Source of the DNA: Phymatolithon calcareum
Lineage: Eukaryota; Rhodophyta; Florideophyceae; Hapalidiales
Length of the DNA: 64,000 nt
Direction of reading: 5' to 3'
Assembly: GCA_977006965.1 (NCBI GenBank)
Contig: OZ345371.1
Location: 248,001-312,000 of the forward strand
The translations under genes were made by a program, and so were the position numbers. Shown in pieces: positions 1-11,526 of this stretch (its first letter is position 1; each line of letters starts with the position of its first letter). Under the pieces are notes generated by a model that did no database searches, was not told the DNA's origin, and worked only from the letters and a program-made list of their open reading frames with translations.

Positions 1-240
1 GAGCAGACGAAGTATTAACGATGGTTAATTGCACACAGGGACCGCATCCCCTGCAACTGGCTCTCTCACCTGAGCAGAGATTTTCGAGAGTTGCAAAGTC
101 AAACAATACCCTGCCGTCGTCAACGGGACATGCAGTAGCTGCAGGATCATGTTTTGCCAAAAAATATGAGTGCTCGGACTAGCAGATTTAACGGTCGCTT
201 CAACACGTGCAGGCGACTTCCTCTGCTACGCTTATACGAT
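1..240. other. left edge, no gene seen
   Basis: I see no convincing coding sequence or repeat in this edge stretch. It runs directly into the GC-rich tandem repeat that begins near 241. Confidence 0.5.
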
Positions 241-634
241 CCGAGATGTCGCTAAACTCGCCCAAGGCGCCCCGGCGCAGACAAGACTGGGACGTCAGTA
301 ACCCCCCTGCGTGGATCGCCGCGCGGCACAACAGATTCGGGAAGTCAGTAAACTCGCCCATAGCGCCTCGGCGCAGAGACGACTAGGGATGTCGCAAACT
401 CCCCCGCGCGGATCGGCGGGCAGGCCGAGCGAGAGTAAGGCCCAAAGCGATGAACGGCAAGGACGATCCGGGATGTCGATAAACTCGCCCAAGGCGCTCC
501 GACGCAGACAAGACTGGGGACGTCAGTAACCCCCCCCCCGCGTGGATCGCCACGCGGCATGACGGACCCGGGAAGTCGTTAAACTCGCCCATGGCGCTTC
601 GGCGCAGAAACGACTCGGGACGTCGCAAACTCCC
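241..634. repeat. GC-rich 227-bp tandem repeat with internal sub-repeats
   Basis: A unit starting at 241 recurs at 468 (period 227 bp); the second copy is matched until about 634. Each unit is itself built from two related modules about 95 bp apart, each carrying a variant of GTAAACTCGCCCA followed by GGCGCAGA and a GACT. This internal order explains several overlapping short open frames on both strands, none of which looks like a real gene. The unit may be part of a longer satellite to the left of the window. Confidence 0.85.
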
Positions 635-1154
635 ATGTGCGTACCGTCGCTCGTGAAGAGACGGTATACTCTGCGTGGTAGTAGAAGCGATATGATTTTC
701 CCCCTCGTGATCTCTTCTGTGAGACCAGAGGTAGATTTTGGAGTTTTGCGGACTATGCCACTTTTTGCGAAATGGAGCTTTTTGGGTTCTGATTGAGTCG
801 CCGTGGCTGGCTAGAAGTGTTGCCCCAAGCGTCAGCAGATGCGTTGGTAACACTATAATAAAATTTTCCTCTTCTTCTTCTTCTTCTTCTTCTGCTACGC
901 TTATTCGAAAATCGCAAAACCCATGAGCACTGTCGAACGCCCGGCTGAACTTCCATTGGGTCGTTTGTCAACATTGAAGAAGGAATGGCATGATGCGACA
1001 ATATTGGAATGAAAGCATTTCCACGCGCATGCGCTTCGGCGTGCGAGGTGGAAGGCGCCCCTGAATGCCGCACCTCCATTTAATTCTGAACGCGACAAAA
1101 GTGTCACAGTGCAGTTCGAACAAAGTAGAATTTCAAAATTTACAACCCCTTGCA
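635..1154. other. intergenic stretch with a TTC microsatellite
   Basis: This holds a (TTC)n microsatellite at about 869-893 and, just before it at 830-852, a 23-bp sequence that recurs at 54354-54376. No supported gene. The 3' end is probably the 3' flank of the minus-strand transporter gene. Confidence 0.5.
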
Positions 1155-2198
1155 TCACCGTGCCGTGTCATCTTCATCCTCATTCCCCCCCTCCGCCTTC
1201 ACGAGAGGTCGTTTCAGTGTCGTCCCATTGACCAATTTACTTTCCGCCTTCTTCCCTCCAAAGTTGGCCAAAAGTTTACCGACAGCATACACCAAACTGC
1301 CAGCAAAAGCAATAAACGCACCATCAAGCATTCCCCTCGATCGATACGTCGGGTTATCCACAAACAAAATACTAACCACCAACAAAATAACATCCTTAAC
1401 CTGCGTTGAAATAGTATGCGCCACAGCATCATTCACCGTAGTATTAACATACACAGCATGATTAAGCACAAGTGCAAACGACGCCGAGCTCGCAAACAGC
1501 AAGCAAAACTCCGGCACCCGAAACAGCATCCACACATCATTCCCCGGCGGCATCATAATCAGTACTCCAAACAAAAACGGCATAGCATAAACATTATTCA
1601 GAAACAACAATTGCAAATTGGACAACATCAATTCATCCCGCACATCCTTCAACTTAACCAGATAATACGCCGTCGCAAAGTTCGCCAAACCCGCCAGCAC
1701 ATACGCCTTCATCTCAAACCTCAAATTAGTAGCCACAGCCGCAAAAGCCCCACCAACAACAAGCAACGCCGCAACCAAAGTAGCCTTCGTCGGCCTCGCC
1801 CCACCAAGCATAACCTGCAGCACCAGCACCGGCACAATGCTAGTACGACGCAGCGTATGATACATCAGCAACGAAGTCTCCTGCAACGCCGCCAGTCCAA
1901 ACAGCAGCATGCCGATATACGACAGGAAGAGCGGCACATGCGCGCTATGCTGCGCGCGCGTCAGCGATGCCGGGCTGCACGTTGCGGGTATGCGCAGCGC
2001 GGCGAGAAGCGTGAGGATGAGCAGTGTGATAGCAGCCTGCGAGAAGAGGACGAGCACCGGCGATGTGACCGGATAGCGCTGGAAGAGCAGCTTGTTGAAG
2101 AGAGTTAGGGAGACGGATGCTGTGACATAGTACAGCGCGGCAAGCAGGCCGCGTCGAGCAGCGGCCCATGGAGACGTGGTGGAGGTGGAGGGATCCAT
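1155..2198 (-). CDS. nucleotide-sugar / triose-phosphate translocator family transporter (SLC35, Vrg4-like)
   Basis: A single uninterrupted frame of 347 residues from the ATG at 2198. It is strongly hydrophobic, with about ten membrane segments, the usual topology of the drug/metabolite transporter superfamily. The C-terminal half carries a run ending NAHAVYVNTTVNDAVAHT-like (actual: LNHAVYVNTTVNDAVAHT), then STQVKD, in the position where SLC35/TPT proteins have their conserved helix before the last membrane pair. Known members exchange a nucleotide sugar for the nucleoside monophosphate across the Golgi or ER membrane, so a Golgi role is likely; substrate cannot be told from sequence. The tail after the last helix is charged and ends EDEDD. 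An in-frame ATG at 2276 would add 26 basic residues; I prefer 2198 because it has A at -3 and G at +4. A plastid phosphate translocator is an alternative. Confidence 0.8.
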   Translation of the reverse strand: MDPSTSTTSPWAAARRGLLAALYYVTASVSLTLFNKLLFQRYPVTSPVLVLFSQAAITLLILTLLAALRIPATCSPASLTRAQHSAHVPLFLSYIGMLLFGLAALQETSLLMYHTLRRTSIVPVLVLQVMLGGARPTKATLVAALLVVGGAFAAVATNLRFEMKAYVLAGLANFATAYYLVKLKDVRDELMLSNLQLLFLNNVYAMPFLFGVLIMMPPGNDVWMLFRVPEFCLLFASSASFALVLNHAVYVNTTVNDAVAHTISTQVKDVILLVVSILFVDNPTYRSRGMLDGAFIAFAGSLVYAVGKLLANFGGKKAESKLVNGTTLKRPLVKAEGGNEDEDDTAR

Positions 2199-2276
2199 TT
2201 TGTGCCGTGTGGATGGACGCGCACGCCTTGCGGATGCGGGCGGGGCTGCGGACGGTTTCACCTTTCGTGTTCGCAT

Positions 2277-3550
2277 TGGCGTTCACGTCGTCGGTGGATT
2301 GAATGCGGACTGGAGGGAATGCCAGGCATGCATCCAGACACGTGCTGCAACAGGTTAATTTTTGATAATATTTCGGTGTGACGATTAGGTAATTGCAACA
2401 GGGAGAAGAAGCGGTTGTTAGACTGCGCAAACTCGCGCGTGGGAGTCTTCTTACCTTTGAATCACTGTGTCCCTCTTTCTGTCTGTAAGCTTCTCGAATA
2501 CTAATGAAGGCATCAATCTCATCGCGGGGGAATGCAGTCAGCTGGATGCGACAGACATATGTCTGACAAGTGTATGAGGGCCAAGTTTGGCATCTTCGGA
2601 CGCAAAGTACACAGCATTTCTTGTTTCCAAAACTTTGTTTCCGAAGCAGGGCGCATCAATCAATCACAGCTACAGTACATAATTTAAGCTCAGAAAGCCA
2701 TACACGAGATGAGATGAGATAAAGTTAAAGGGTTGCAGCTTGCTTGCACTCTTTTCAAAACTGGTACTGTACCGATCCCACGAGATGCACTGCACTGCAT
2801 AAGCCCTGCCTGCCTGCCTGCGATACTTCGCATTCATCCCTACCACCGACCGTCATCCAAATGCACGTGCTCCGTCTTGGTCGGTGCCCCCAACTTGTCG
2901 AATAGAACAGAACAGAGCAGAATAAAACTTCCTTCTCGTTCTTCTCCACTACAGTACAACATCCTTCGCGACCAGTCAAGTCAGTACAGTAAATCTATCT
3001 ACATAGACGCCGCGAGCGGTAACTGTCATCGGCATCGGACACATCACATTACGTTCCTATTTCATACTTGTCATTTCTTTTCTTGAGCTTTGTTTGTGGT
3101 CTTGTCCGTCCATATAACCAACCGAATCGACTTCTCCGCTAGCTAGCTAGCTAACTAGCACGACCTTTCCTTTCCTCTCAGCTGCTTCTGTCGCGCGCGC
3201 GATTCTAGTCTACGAAAAAGGGAAGGGCGAATCGGCAAAAGGGGCGGGGGGTAAGGGTGGGTAGTGGATTTAGGGGAAAAAGGAATGAATGAACGAATTA
3301 AGGGATAATGAATTAGGGGTAGAGAAGAGAAGAGTAGGGAATCGGCACGTGTCACGCCGTGGAAAAAGGATTGCATGCAGTACGACTAGAGCGGCCGGCC
3401 CATATGAATCCGCGTCCGCTCAGTCACACTGAGCCGCAAGCGAAATCCAGGGAGAAAGATCCACAGTTGCGCTCGCCAGGATGGGAATACACCATATCAA
3501 CATGAGCAAGCAAGTGAAAGAAGCACGCGCCCACGCACGCCAACCACCAT
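2277..3550. other. intergenic region between two minus-strand genes
   Basis: No supported gene. It contains the likely promoter of the transporter gene, short low-complexity runs (GAGAT repeats near 2708, CTAG repeats at 3139-3160, and a purine-rich strand at 3220-3330) and the 3' flank of importin beta. Confidence 0.5.
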
Positions 3551-6226
3551 CTACTCCTGGTAGATCGCCTGCATCGCCCACTTGGCCGTCTCCCTCATGC
3601 TGTCATCCTTGCTCTGTCCGCACCGGCTGAGCAGCGAGTACACCCACTGCCTTTGCCGAAAGTCCGCCTTGAGTCCCTTGATAGCGTCCACCAAATCGCC
3701 AAGCACGCCAGCAACAGCCTTGCAAAGCACCTCCGATCCCGGTCCGCCGTTGGTCTGCGACTCGCGGTCAACAATCTCCGAAAACGCAATCAGCCACTCC
3801 ACATGCGGCACAAGAAGCTCCTGCTTGCCGTCGGCTGCCAGCCCATTGATGACACCGATGTACGCCTCAAAGATGGATTCACGCAAGGCGAGAATCCAGT
3901 CCTGCGTGTCAAAGTCCTCCGGGTCCACTTTGACGCTCACGCTGGACTGCGCCGCCTGCTTCATGCAGTCCATCACCGGCGTCAAATACTTGTCAAAGTG
4001 GCCCTTGATGGCCATGGCGATATCGCCGAGACAGACTAGTATGGGTGGTTTTACGGAACGATTCAGCGCGGGACTTTTCAGAGCCTCCAGCAGAAGGAAC
4101 ACGATATTGTCAGATACCACAGCGAGCTCGGGACCAAGTCCGCGAGCAATGTCTCCGACAACTGTCACAGCAAGCGAGACAACTGTGTGCTTCTCGTCAG
4201 CCTGAAGCTGCGTTGTGCTAAGGGACTGGGTGAGCACAGGCATGAAATGCTGCATGTACCGTGCAAACTCTTTGCCGGCCTTGTCGGCAATAGCGCCGAC
4301 GGCCACAAGAGCGTCTTCATGCACCCGATTGTCCTTCCCCTGCATGCTGAACAGATGAAGGTACGCCTGCATCATGCGGTCGGCAAACGGGCTCAGCTGC
4401 TGCATGTCAAGACGACTGGTCGCATTCGCCAGAGCACCGCACAAAAGGCCCTGCATTTCCAGGACTTCATTGATATCGTCCCTGTTCAACGCTTGCGAGA
4501 TAGACTGGATACTTGCCTCAAGTTTTTCCAGCAAAAGGGGGACACATCTGTTCACAAACACAACAGCATCCATCGGCACACAGCGGAATATCGTATTGAG
4601 TGCCTCATAGGCAATAAGGCGAAGATTGCCTTCGCTGGCGTCGTCACGTTCCGCAGCGCCCAAGATGGCACGGAGAAGAACTTCAACATGCTCGGCCAAA
4701 ATGCCCGACGGTTTCTCCGCTTCATCTCCATAGCAGTCAGCGACATTGTGGATCGCAAAGCAAATGTGCGCTGCAAGCACTGGGTTTTCGGCATTGGCAA
4801 GCGTGCCACGTAGGCATTCAACAAGTGCTGCAAGATTGGCGGTGGTAGAGTCACGGTCGATGGGGATGGAACGGGCAAGAGTCCAAGCCGTAGTATCGCG
4901 GACAGCGACATTAGGATCGCTCTTGAGAGTCTTGATCAAAAGCGGAATCGCTTCACGCACAAGAATCTTGACATCATTCAGCGGAGGGCCCTCCAACACA
5001 GAGCCGAACGCCAAAATGGCAGCCTCTCTGGAGCGCCAGTTGTTAACGTCACCGATGTTGGCCCTAACAAACGGCATGACTAGACCAAGAATTTTCTCCG
5101 GCGCAGCCTGTGCTAAAAGCTCCAGACACGCACCAGCAGCGGACGCAGCGTTCCAAGAACTATCGTCAAGCGGGTCATCGTCCTGCTTCTTCAGCGACTC
5201 AAAGATGGGCTGCGATAGGTACTCCAAGGCGGTGGCGACAAAGCCGCGGCTAACGCGTTCCGGTTGCAGTCCAAGGTCGCGAGTAGCTTCGGCCTCGGCA
5301 ATAAGTTCAATCTCTTCTTCAGCAATGGAACTCCAGAACTCAATCGCCTGCAAGGCCACGGGTTCCACATCGGAACGAATTGCTTGATCGGTAAGCTCAT
5401 ACAAATGCCGAATATATTCGGGAAGTTTGTCGTAATAATTCTCCGCAATTCGAACCAGGCCCTCAAATGCCGCTTGTCGCATACGGACGTCCTCAGACTT
5501 GGCTGCCGTATAGATGGTATTCATGATAACGTTGCGCGCGACATCCGTTTCAAACTGTGATTTCGAAAACTCCAGAACATTGTTGAGCGCACGAGTGGCG
5601 GTAAGTCGGACTTCGGCGGCCGATTCGGGCGTACCGTTGGCGGGGTTTCCTTCGTAGTTCATGCCATGTACCACAGCGGTAAGAATGCGATTGGAATGAT
5701 TCGTTTGAGCTTCAATAGACAGTTGACCAAAGGCGTCCTCTTCACAGATATAACCAAGTGTCTCGAGGGAAGCTTCGCGCATGAAATCCTTAGTCGTTTC
5801 CGCAATGGTGCCGCCTTCGAGGTCCGAAATGACAGAATCCCAAGCGCCTGGAATGAGAAGATCAATGGCGGCAACTTTTGCAATGACCTGCGCGGCGGCG
5901 CGACGCGCCTGCGGGGCAGCGGAGGCGAGGGACTGTACCAACAATTGGCGAATGCGGGTCTTGGAAGCGGCATCCACACCCTGGGTCCAGCGCGCGGCAA
6001 GTTGGGCTTGAGTGATTTCATTTCTGGAAAAGAACGCATTTTTCATAATAAGACCTGCAAGACGACGACTGTCGGGATTGTTTTCCTCGCCAGCAAGGTG
6101 ATCGGCAAGCGTGCCAAGGTAACCGGGGAAATTGGAATTCTCCGCATTGCGCAGAACCTTCTCCGCTTCGGTACGACGGACATGGTCGGGGGACTGAGCC
6201 GAGAGGAGGACTTCGGTGACGTTCAT
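3551..6226 (-). CDS. KPNB1: importin subunit beta-1 (karyopherin beta)
   Basis: A single exon of 891 residues, close to the usual 860-880 of importin beta. The N-terminus has the importin-N signature: a leading helix, then NFPGYLGTLADHLAG and DSRRLAGLIMKNAF, the Ran-binding first HEAT repeats. The rest is a continuous alpha-helical HEAT array. Recognisable repeats include RDTTAWTLARSI and VSLAVTVVGDIARGLG, and an acidic run DDDPLDD near residue 360 in the position of the acidic loop. The protein carries importin-alpha and NLS cargo through the nuclear pore and releases them on Ran-GTP binding. The start is the ATG at 6226 (A at -3); the frame is open further upstream but without another ATG. 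No intron in 2.7 kb is a notable sign of intron poverty. Paralogues such as transportin differ at the N-terminus, so the call is firm. Confidence 0.96.
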   Translation of the reverse strand: MNVTEVLLSAQSPDHVRRTEAEKVLRNAENSNFPGYLGTLADHLAGEENNPDSRRLAGLIMKNAFFSRNEITQAQLAARWTQGVDAASKTRIRQLLVQSLASAAPQARRAAAQVIAKVAAIDLLIPGAWDSVISDLEGGTIAETTKDFMREASLETLGYICEEDAFGQLSIEAQTNHSNRILTAVVHGMNYEGNPANGTPESAAEVRLTATRALNNVLEFSKSQFETDVARNVIMNTIYTAAKSEDVRMRQAAFEGLVRIAENYYDKLPEYIRHLYELTDQAIRSDVEPVALQAIEFWSSIAEEEIELIAEAEATRDLGLQPERVSRGFVATALEYLSQPIFESLKKQDDDPLDDSSWNAASAAGACLELLAQAAPEKILGLVMPFVRANIGDVNNWRSREAAILAFGSVLEGPPLNDVKILVREAIPLLIKTLKSDPNVAVRDTTAWTLARSIPIDRDSTTANLAALVECLRGTLANAENPVLAAHICFAIHNVADCYGDEAEKPSGILAEHVEVLLRAILGAAERDDASEGNLRLIAYEALNTIFRCVPMDAVVFVNRCVPLLLEKLEASIQSISQALNRDDINEVLEMQGLLCGALANATSRLDMQQLSPFADRMMQAYLHLFSMQGKDNRVHEDALVAVGAIADKAGKEFARYMQHFMPVLTQSLSTTQLQADEKHTVVSLAVTVVGDIARGLGPELAVVSDNIVFLLLEALKSPALNRSVKPPILVCLGDIAMAIKGHFDKYLTPVMDCMKQAAQSSVSVKVDPEDFDTQDWILALRESIFEAYIGVINGLAADGKQELLVPHVEWLIAFSEIVDRESQTNGGPGSEVLCKAVAGVLGDLVDAIKGLKADFRQRQWVYSLLSRCGQSKDDSMRETAKWAMQAIYQE

Positions 6227-6268
6227 ATTGGATGGATGAATGAATGAGAGTAATGACCGTGCGCCCAA

Positions 6269-8817
6269 GTGGAAACGGCGACGGCAGAAACGCGGTCAAT
6301 AAATCGGGCGTGTTCGCAGACAATGTGCGGATCGAAGTGTTTTGACGCGCGCGCAGGCAATAAGTGCACTTCGCAACGGTCGGTCGCGGCAAGGAAAGTC
6401 GGTTGACGGCGGCGGACGTCGTTACGATGGAGATGACAGACGAGACGGCGTGGAGGCTGATGTGGTGTGGTGTGGAGTGTTCGATTCTGAGGCTCGTCGG
6501 CGCGTGTAAATATGTGCCGCGGTCGATGAAATTTCCCGCAAAGGGCGGCGTGTATGATACGGAAAGCATGAAGCCATTGGCGACAAATTTGTGCGAATTT
6601 GAACTCAAATTATTCAAAAGAGAGCGGGTATCATAAAGGAGCTGGAGGGTTCCGGTACATCGGCCAATTAGGAGACGACACGCCGCCCACGGATGTGATT
6701 GCTCATTGGTCGTACTTTACGTGTGGGCATCACGTTTTTTTGTAGATCCCGAGTAGCGAAATCAGGCGAAAAACGGCGATTTCCGTTCAAATTCCAGTTT
6801 CTTCCCGCTTTCGTACTCGGAGTACGAGTGATCTTTTCATCACGCCAGCGCAGCCAACGGGGCGGGATTGGGCCGGTGAGGGGCAGATACGAAACATTTC
6901 CCCGAGTACAGTACAGTATAACACTGCACAGGTTTGAACATCAATCCTGACGATGGAGGACGCTGCAGAGACGGGGATCGACGTTTTGGGACAGGTCGTA
7001 CTGCGAAGAACTAATACAGTAGTGTTGGATGTTTACAGCCGTCGCGCGGCATTGTGCAGTTACAGCGGTGTTGGTTTGTACTGTACAACTGTAGAGTAGA
7101 CTATGGTGTCCTTGTTGTGCTTAAGATTATCTCATCACTTAGGATCCGATTTGTCCCTTCGAAAATCTATCTATCTATCTCGTGAACAGCTCGACGACCA
7201 GACTGTAGAGTAGAGTGCCGCTGTCGCACAAACTATATCCACGGAATTGCTATTGTAGTTTCGAAAATGCCCGTTTCGTCGGGCTGCGACTGCATGAGAG
7301 CGACCAGGTGAAGACTCGGACATGTCAAGGGACAACTGTATCAGCAGCGCCGGTACGAGGGTGGACATGTGCTGTATACAGAACCTGGGTGCATGGCCTG
7401 GACATACATACATACATACAATCCGTATCGGTAACGGAGGTCAAGCTGAAGGGTTCACATGGCGTTCGCTGGGTTCAGACGGATCTTCGTGTCCCATTTT
7501 TAATATCCACCTGCGGGGCGTTGACGTCTCCCGCGCTCCAACTGCAACGTGCAAACCGCCGCAGAAAGGCATAGCACGTGACCACCGTGCAATGCATTGC
7601 CTCATGGAAACACGAAGACGAAGCCTTGCGTGCGGCCACACAATGCGGTCGGTCGGGTGCGCGCACTGAAAGGAAGGCAGGTAAGGCAGCGCGGCCCATC
7701 TCTCGTCGCTCTATCCGTACAGATTTGGGCACTGCTCGACTGACTGCTCTCCTGCCGCACATCTCGCACGGCCAGTCTACGAGAACGAAAACAAATCGTG
7801 GCAAGCAGTCAATGTCTCCGCATGTATTCTGCACCTCCGTTGTTGCAGAGTACTCAATAGGAATGCTGCACTCCATCCGTTTGTTGTTCACAGAGAATAC
7901 GATGTCTTGGTTGCCTCTAACGACACTTTACCATACGTTGCACACACACCGGCAAAAGTCGACCACATTTCTTTGGAGACGAAAGCAAGCAAACCTTCGC
8001 ATGCATTTCCGTCGCCCGAGCCGGCGATGTTTCAGAAGAACAAGAAGAGTACAGCATCTGTCTACGGAACGTCTACGAAACTCATCATGGTTCCGTAGTG
8101 CTGCGCCATCTGCCTGTGCATGATACCCACCCACTGCGCGTAAGCAACTTTGAGACACTCGAACCATCACGGCATGAATTCATGCATGGCCAACGTTTCG
8201 GTTTTCCAGTTTTCAGAACATTTTGGTACATCCGTCTCCACTCTGATTCGATTCTAAAGAGCGCGGAATATATGGAATTTCCGTCAGAAACCGCCATTGA
8301 GCGATTGGAATGTCCACCGTCTCTCTCCATCCGTCGTCGCTCCTACCTTACGTAATTATTTGTCGACATCCAATAGTGCGAAGCGCAAAGAAAAAAGCAC
8401 GACCGTCAATGTTATGCCTCAATACCGGACACTGCGGTCGCCATTTTCATTTCTGACCCCGCGCCTGCTTGCAATTATTCCGTATGAGGTTTTTCCAAAT
8501 GAATGAAGAGATGCGACCTTACGCACAAGGTCGGGTTCCTCCCTGCAGAAAGCGCGACAGTGAGACAGTGAAAGGGCTGCTGAAAGTTTATACAGATACT
8601 GTAACCAAACAAAATAATATCCATCCGGAGGGAGAGCCGAGCCGAACCGAGCCGAGCCAAAAACCTCGGGTGGGGTTTTCGATCACCTTTGCCCGCGTGT
8701 CCCAACTCAAAGAATCCCACCGCCAGTTATCATCCACCTATCATTCGAAGAAAAAGTGACCATCCATCCAGACGAATCCTGCCTGCCGCGCCCGACTGAC
8801 CGCGCGTTCAACTTTCC
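6269..8817. other. 2.5-kb intergenic region
   Basis: It holds the probable importin-beta promoter next to 6227. Simple repeats are CTAT at 7167-7181, CATA at 7404-7420 and GAGCC/GAACC at 8636-8660. Several frames of 60-180 codons exist on both strands, but the longest begins with GTG, and none shows a motif or a membrane segment I recognise. No supported gene. Confidence 0.5.
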
Positions 8818-10167
8818 CTATGGCTCAACTCCTAATTTCAGTGAAGTGTTTGACAATTCTTGATCCGGAGCCTCAACTCCTTCCAACGCAGGGTCCACAA
8901 CGAGAGCTGCTACCACGGTAATATCATCCATTTTCCCGCCTAGAAATAAATGACCCGCCTGTTGCGCATTGACAGCGAACGGCGAAGCCACTCTTTCGTC
9001 CATCGCGACGCGCTGCGCAAGTTCGGCCAACTTCTGCGCAAGTAGTTGCGGATCTGCGTCGACCAACGTTGCCACACCGGAATCCACCTCCATCTTGTCT
9101 TCTATTTCCGCGCCATCCACCGTCTTCTCATTCTCCGATTCACTTCCCCTAACACGCTCCATATCCACAGCGTGTGAATGGTGTTCGTTCACGATTTCCA
9201 ATACATCGGTTGGGAACACATTATCCCACAATCCATCCGTGGCAACAATAACCCAATCCCCATGTTCAAGCATGAGCTCCAACTTCGACGCCATAGCAAC
9301 AGTATCCATAGAATCCGTCCCCAACTGGAACGGACAGTTGAAGTAATGTTGCTGTTCCGATGTCTTCGCCAATAATCTTCCTGCTCTCACGACGACAAAT
9401 CCCGAATCACCAAGATTCAAACTTGTCAAAGTTCGTTCGCGTAATGCAAGAACGCAAGCAGTAGAACTTCCAATAGCTTCATTTCTCGCCGTAGCAGTCT
9501 CCAACGCCGTACGAACATCACCAGCCGGTATATTAGCCGCGGTTAATCTCGCAAGTTGTTTAGAATACAGTCCAGGATCGACTCCAACACTGGCCCATCC
9601 ACCAACGCCATCAAAAACTCCTAGCGCGTTCGGCACGACGAAATAAGCATCCTCACCACCCTTATCAGCCTTATCGGGATGTGGAATGCATACCGCACCA
9701 CACCGCCAGCGTAATCCGGCACCTACACCAGCTTCTCGTTTTCCACTCGACCCTAAACTTATACTGTCGCTCTCCGTACCGCCCGGTGCAGGCGCTTCTG
9801 CAACAGCGACGGCAACTCCTGCACTTGCAAGAATTTCCGCCGTCCCCGTCACGGAGCGTGGCGTTCCGTTTGCCTCCGGTACAAGTGCTTCAGACGATGG
9901 GGACGAGGATGATGATGCAGCATCCGATGCAACATTTGCAGGATCATCGTTTGATTTCGGCGGTGGATGTCGCACCGGCCGCGGCGGCGGCGTAGGTGCC
10001 GCAGATGCGGAGGTAGATGCGGAAGCAGCAGCGGCCGCGGCATGTGCAGCCGCGGCCGTAGGCGGGGCGCCCAGACGGGGTCCGAGAAGACAGCCGCCAG
10101 CGGCGGCACCTGTACGAAGTGGAAGTGGGGCACGGACGAAAGCGCAGAGCGCGGCGCGCACGCTCAT
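8818..10167 (-). CDS. PP2C-type Ser/Thr phosphatase, Ptc7/PPTC7-like
   Basis: A 449-residue protein from the first ATG (10167). The catalytic domain fills the C-terminal half and has the metal-binding motifs of PP2C: GGEDAYF (Asp near 173), VFDGVGGW (Asp near 186), LNLGDSGFVVVR, and ATDGLWDN (Asp near 311). The short spacing, the DGVGGW form and the QQHYFNCPFQLG segment fit the Ptc7 subgroup, which works in mitochondria or plastids. The N-terminal 60 residues are Arg/Ala-rich without acidic residues, as expected of an organelle transit peptide, followed by an Ala/Ser/Pro linker. The frame stays open to about 10341, but only a GTG is available there, so a longer N-terminus would need an upstream exon. 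An acidic insert (roughly residues 340-365) interrupts the C-terminal part. Confidence 0.9.
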   Translation of the reverse strand: MSVRAALCAFVRAPLPLRTGAAAGGCLLGPRLGAPPTAAAAHAAAAAASASTSASAAPTPPPRPVRHPPPKSNDDPANVASDAASSSSSPSSEALVPEANGTPRSVTGTAEILASAGVAVAVAEAPAPGGTESDSISLGSSGKREAGVGAGLRWRCGAVCIPHPDKADKGGEDAYFVVPNALGVFDGVGGWASVGVDPGLYSKQLARLTAANIPAGDVRTALETATARNEAIGSSTACVLALRERTLTSLNLGDSGFVVVRAGRLLAKTSEQQHYFNCPFQLGTDSMDTVAMASKLELMLEHGDWVIVATDGLWDNVFPTDVLEIVNEHHSHAVDMERVRGSESENEKTVDGAEIEDKMEVDSGVATLVDADPQLLAQKLAELAQRVAMDERVASPFAVNAQQAGHLFLGGKMDDITVVAALVVDPALEGVEAPDQELSNTSLKLGVEP

Positions 10168-10341
10168 GTGATTAGCGCTTGCGACAGGCGCGACGGCGAA
10201 AGCCGCGAAGGCGGGGTGAGACACGGGCGCTATTTCAGTTGACGGGAAGTGCGGCGCTATAGTTGGCGCACTCTTTGCGGCTGCGTGAGGGCGGCCGCTA
10301 GCGATTGTGGCGAGCTGAGAGATTGCGCGACGTAGGCGCAC

Positions 10342-11526
10342 GACTCTGTGCGGCAGTGCGGGCGGGTGCTGGCTGCTGCAGGGGGACGAGAATGCGGGCT
10401 ATGAGGGAGTGCGCTGAAAGAGTATGATAGACGGGGTGCTGGTTGGCCGGGGATCGAATGGCATTCGGCGGTTTGGGTCTGCGAGATTGTGCTGTTCGGG
10501 CCTGATTTCGTGACTTTTTCTTCCACGGCCGATACAGTTGGGACTGCATGCATCTTAGAAGGGATTGTGTATGATGCGGGGAACGGATCGAGACAACGGT
10601 GGTGGCACTTATCATATTGGTGGAATTGCTGCTAACTATTACATCAGCGATTGGCGTTATCTATTTGATATGGCTGGGCGGTATCGTTATGTAACATTAT
10701 TCGCTTCCCCTACGTATGATAACCCAAGGCATAGTTGCGCCATCGAACCTTCGCGCCTTGAGGTTAAACAGATAAGTGGGATAAGCTTTAAGTCCATATA
10801 GCTGCCCCTTGGCCATGAGAGGTCGCATCTCGGGAGAAATTGCTTCCCTGAAATGGAAAGAATAACTGGCATCCACCGTCTCCTCTAGTTCAGATTTCAC
10901 GGGTATATTCGAGCAGGGCGAGAACTTAGTGCAGAATGTCCGACATCTGCGACTTTGCGTTCTTGCAGCATAAGGGCTCTGCGTGGTGATGGGGTTTGGA
11001 ATTTATTCTTCTCAAAAATTCCGATGTCAAAAGGTTTTTATATTTGAATATATTTTATTATTTAAAACTTCCAAGCATCACGCCCCTTCCGACACGCCCC
11101 GCCGAATGCTCGCACCAAAAAGGCATCTCCTGTTGGCCGCGTAGTTGTTCTTGCTTGCTACTTGCTCGCTTGATGACCACCCGCTAAATTTAGCGTAAAG
11201 AAAGTGGCGATAGGCTCAATGCAGTGACACCAGATATTGTGAGCGCAAGAGTACTGCACTTACAAAGATGAGGAGGAATTGGATGTTACTGAGCACTATT
11301 ATTAGAAACATATTATGTTTCCCAGTTCACGATAACGTCGAATCACCAACGGGTTTGAGGTAAGAAAAATCATATTAGCAAAATAACAAATATATGACAA
11401 TTGCTTCTAGGCGTCGAGCCACACACTTCATCATCAAGGGACTATGATACGTTAGATCAGATTACAGTTCAACCGCAACACGCACCGTTCCAAAGACGCG
11501 TCAAAGGGCAAATCCCGTCGCCGAGA
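10342..11526. other. intergenic region
   Basis: Promoter side of the phosphatase gene at the left, 3' flank of the MBL-fold gene at the right. Only short unsupported frames. Base composition turns AT-rich after about 11020. Confidence 0.45.

Noticed and set aside
1416-2108. 230-codon plus-strand frame rich in His, Arg and Gln
   Set aside because: Antisense of the transporter gene; the composition reflects its hydrophobic codons read backwards.
4187-5387. long plus-strand frames (208 and 213 codons)
   Set aside because: They are antisense shadows of the importin-beta coding sequence.
7578-8123. 181-codon plus-strand frame
   Set aside because: It starts with GTG, has no domain, and overlaps other random frames in an intergenic stretch.
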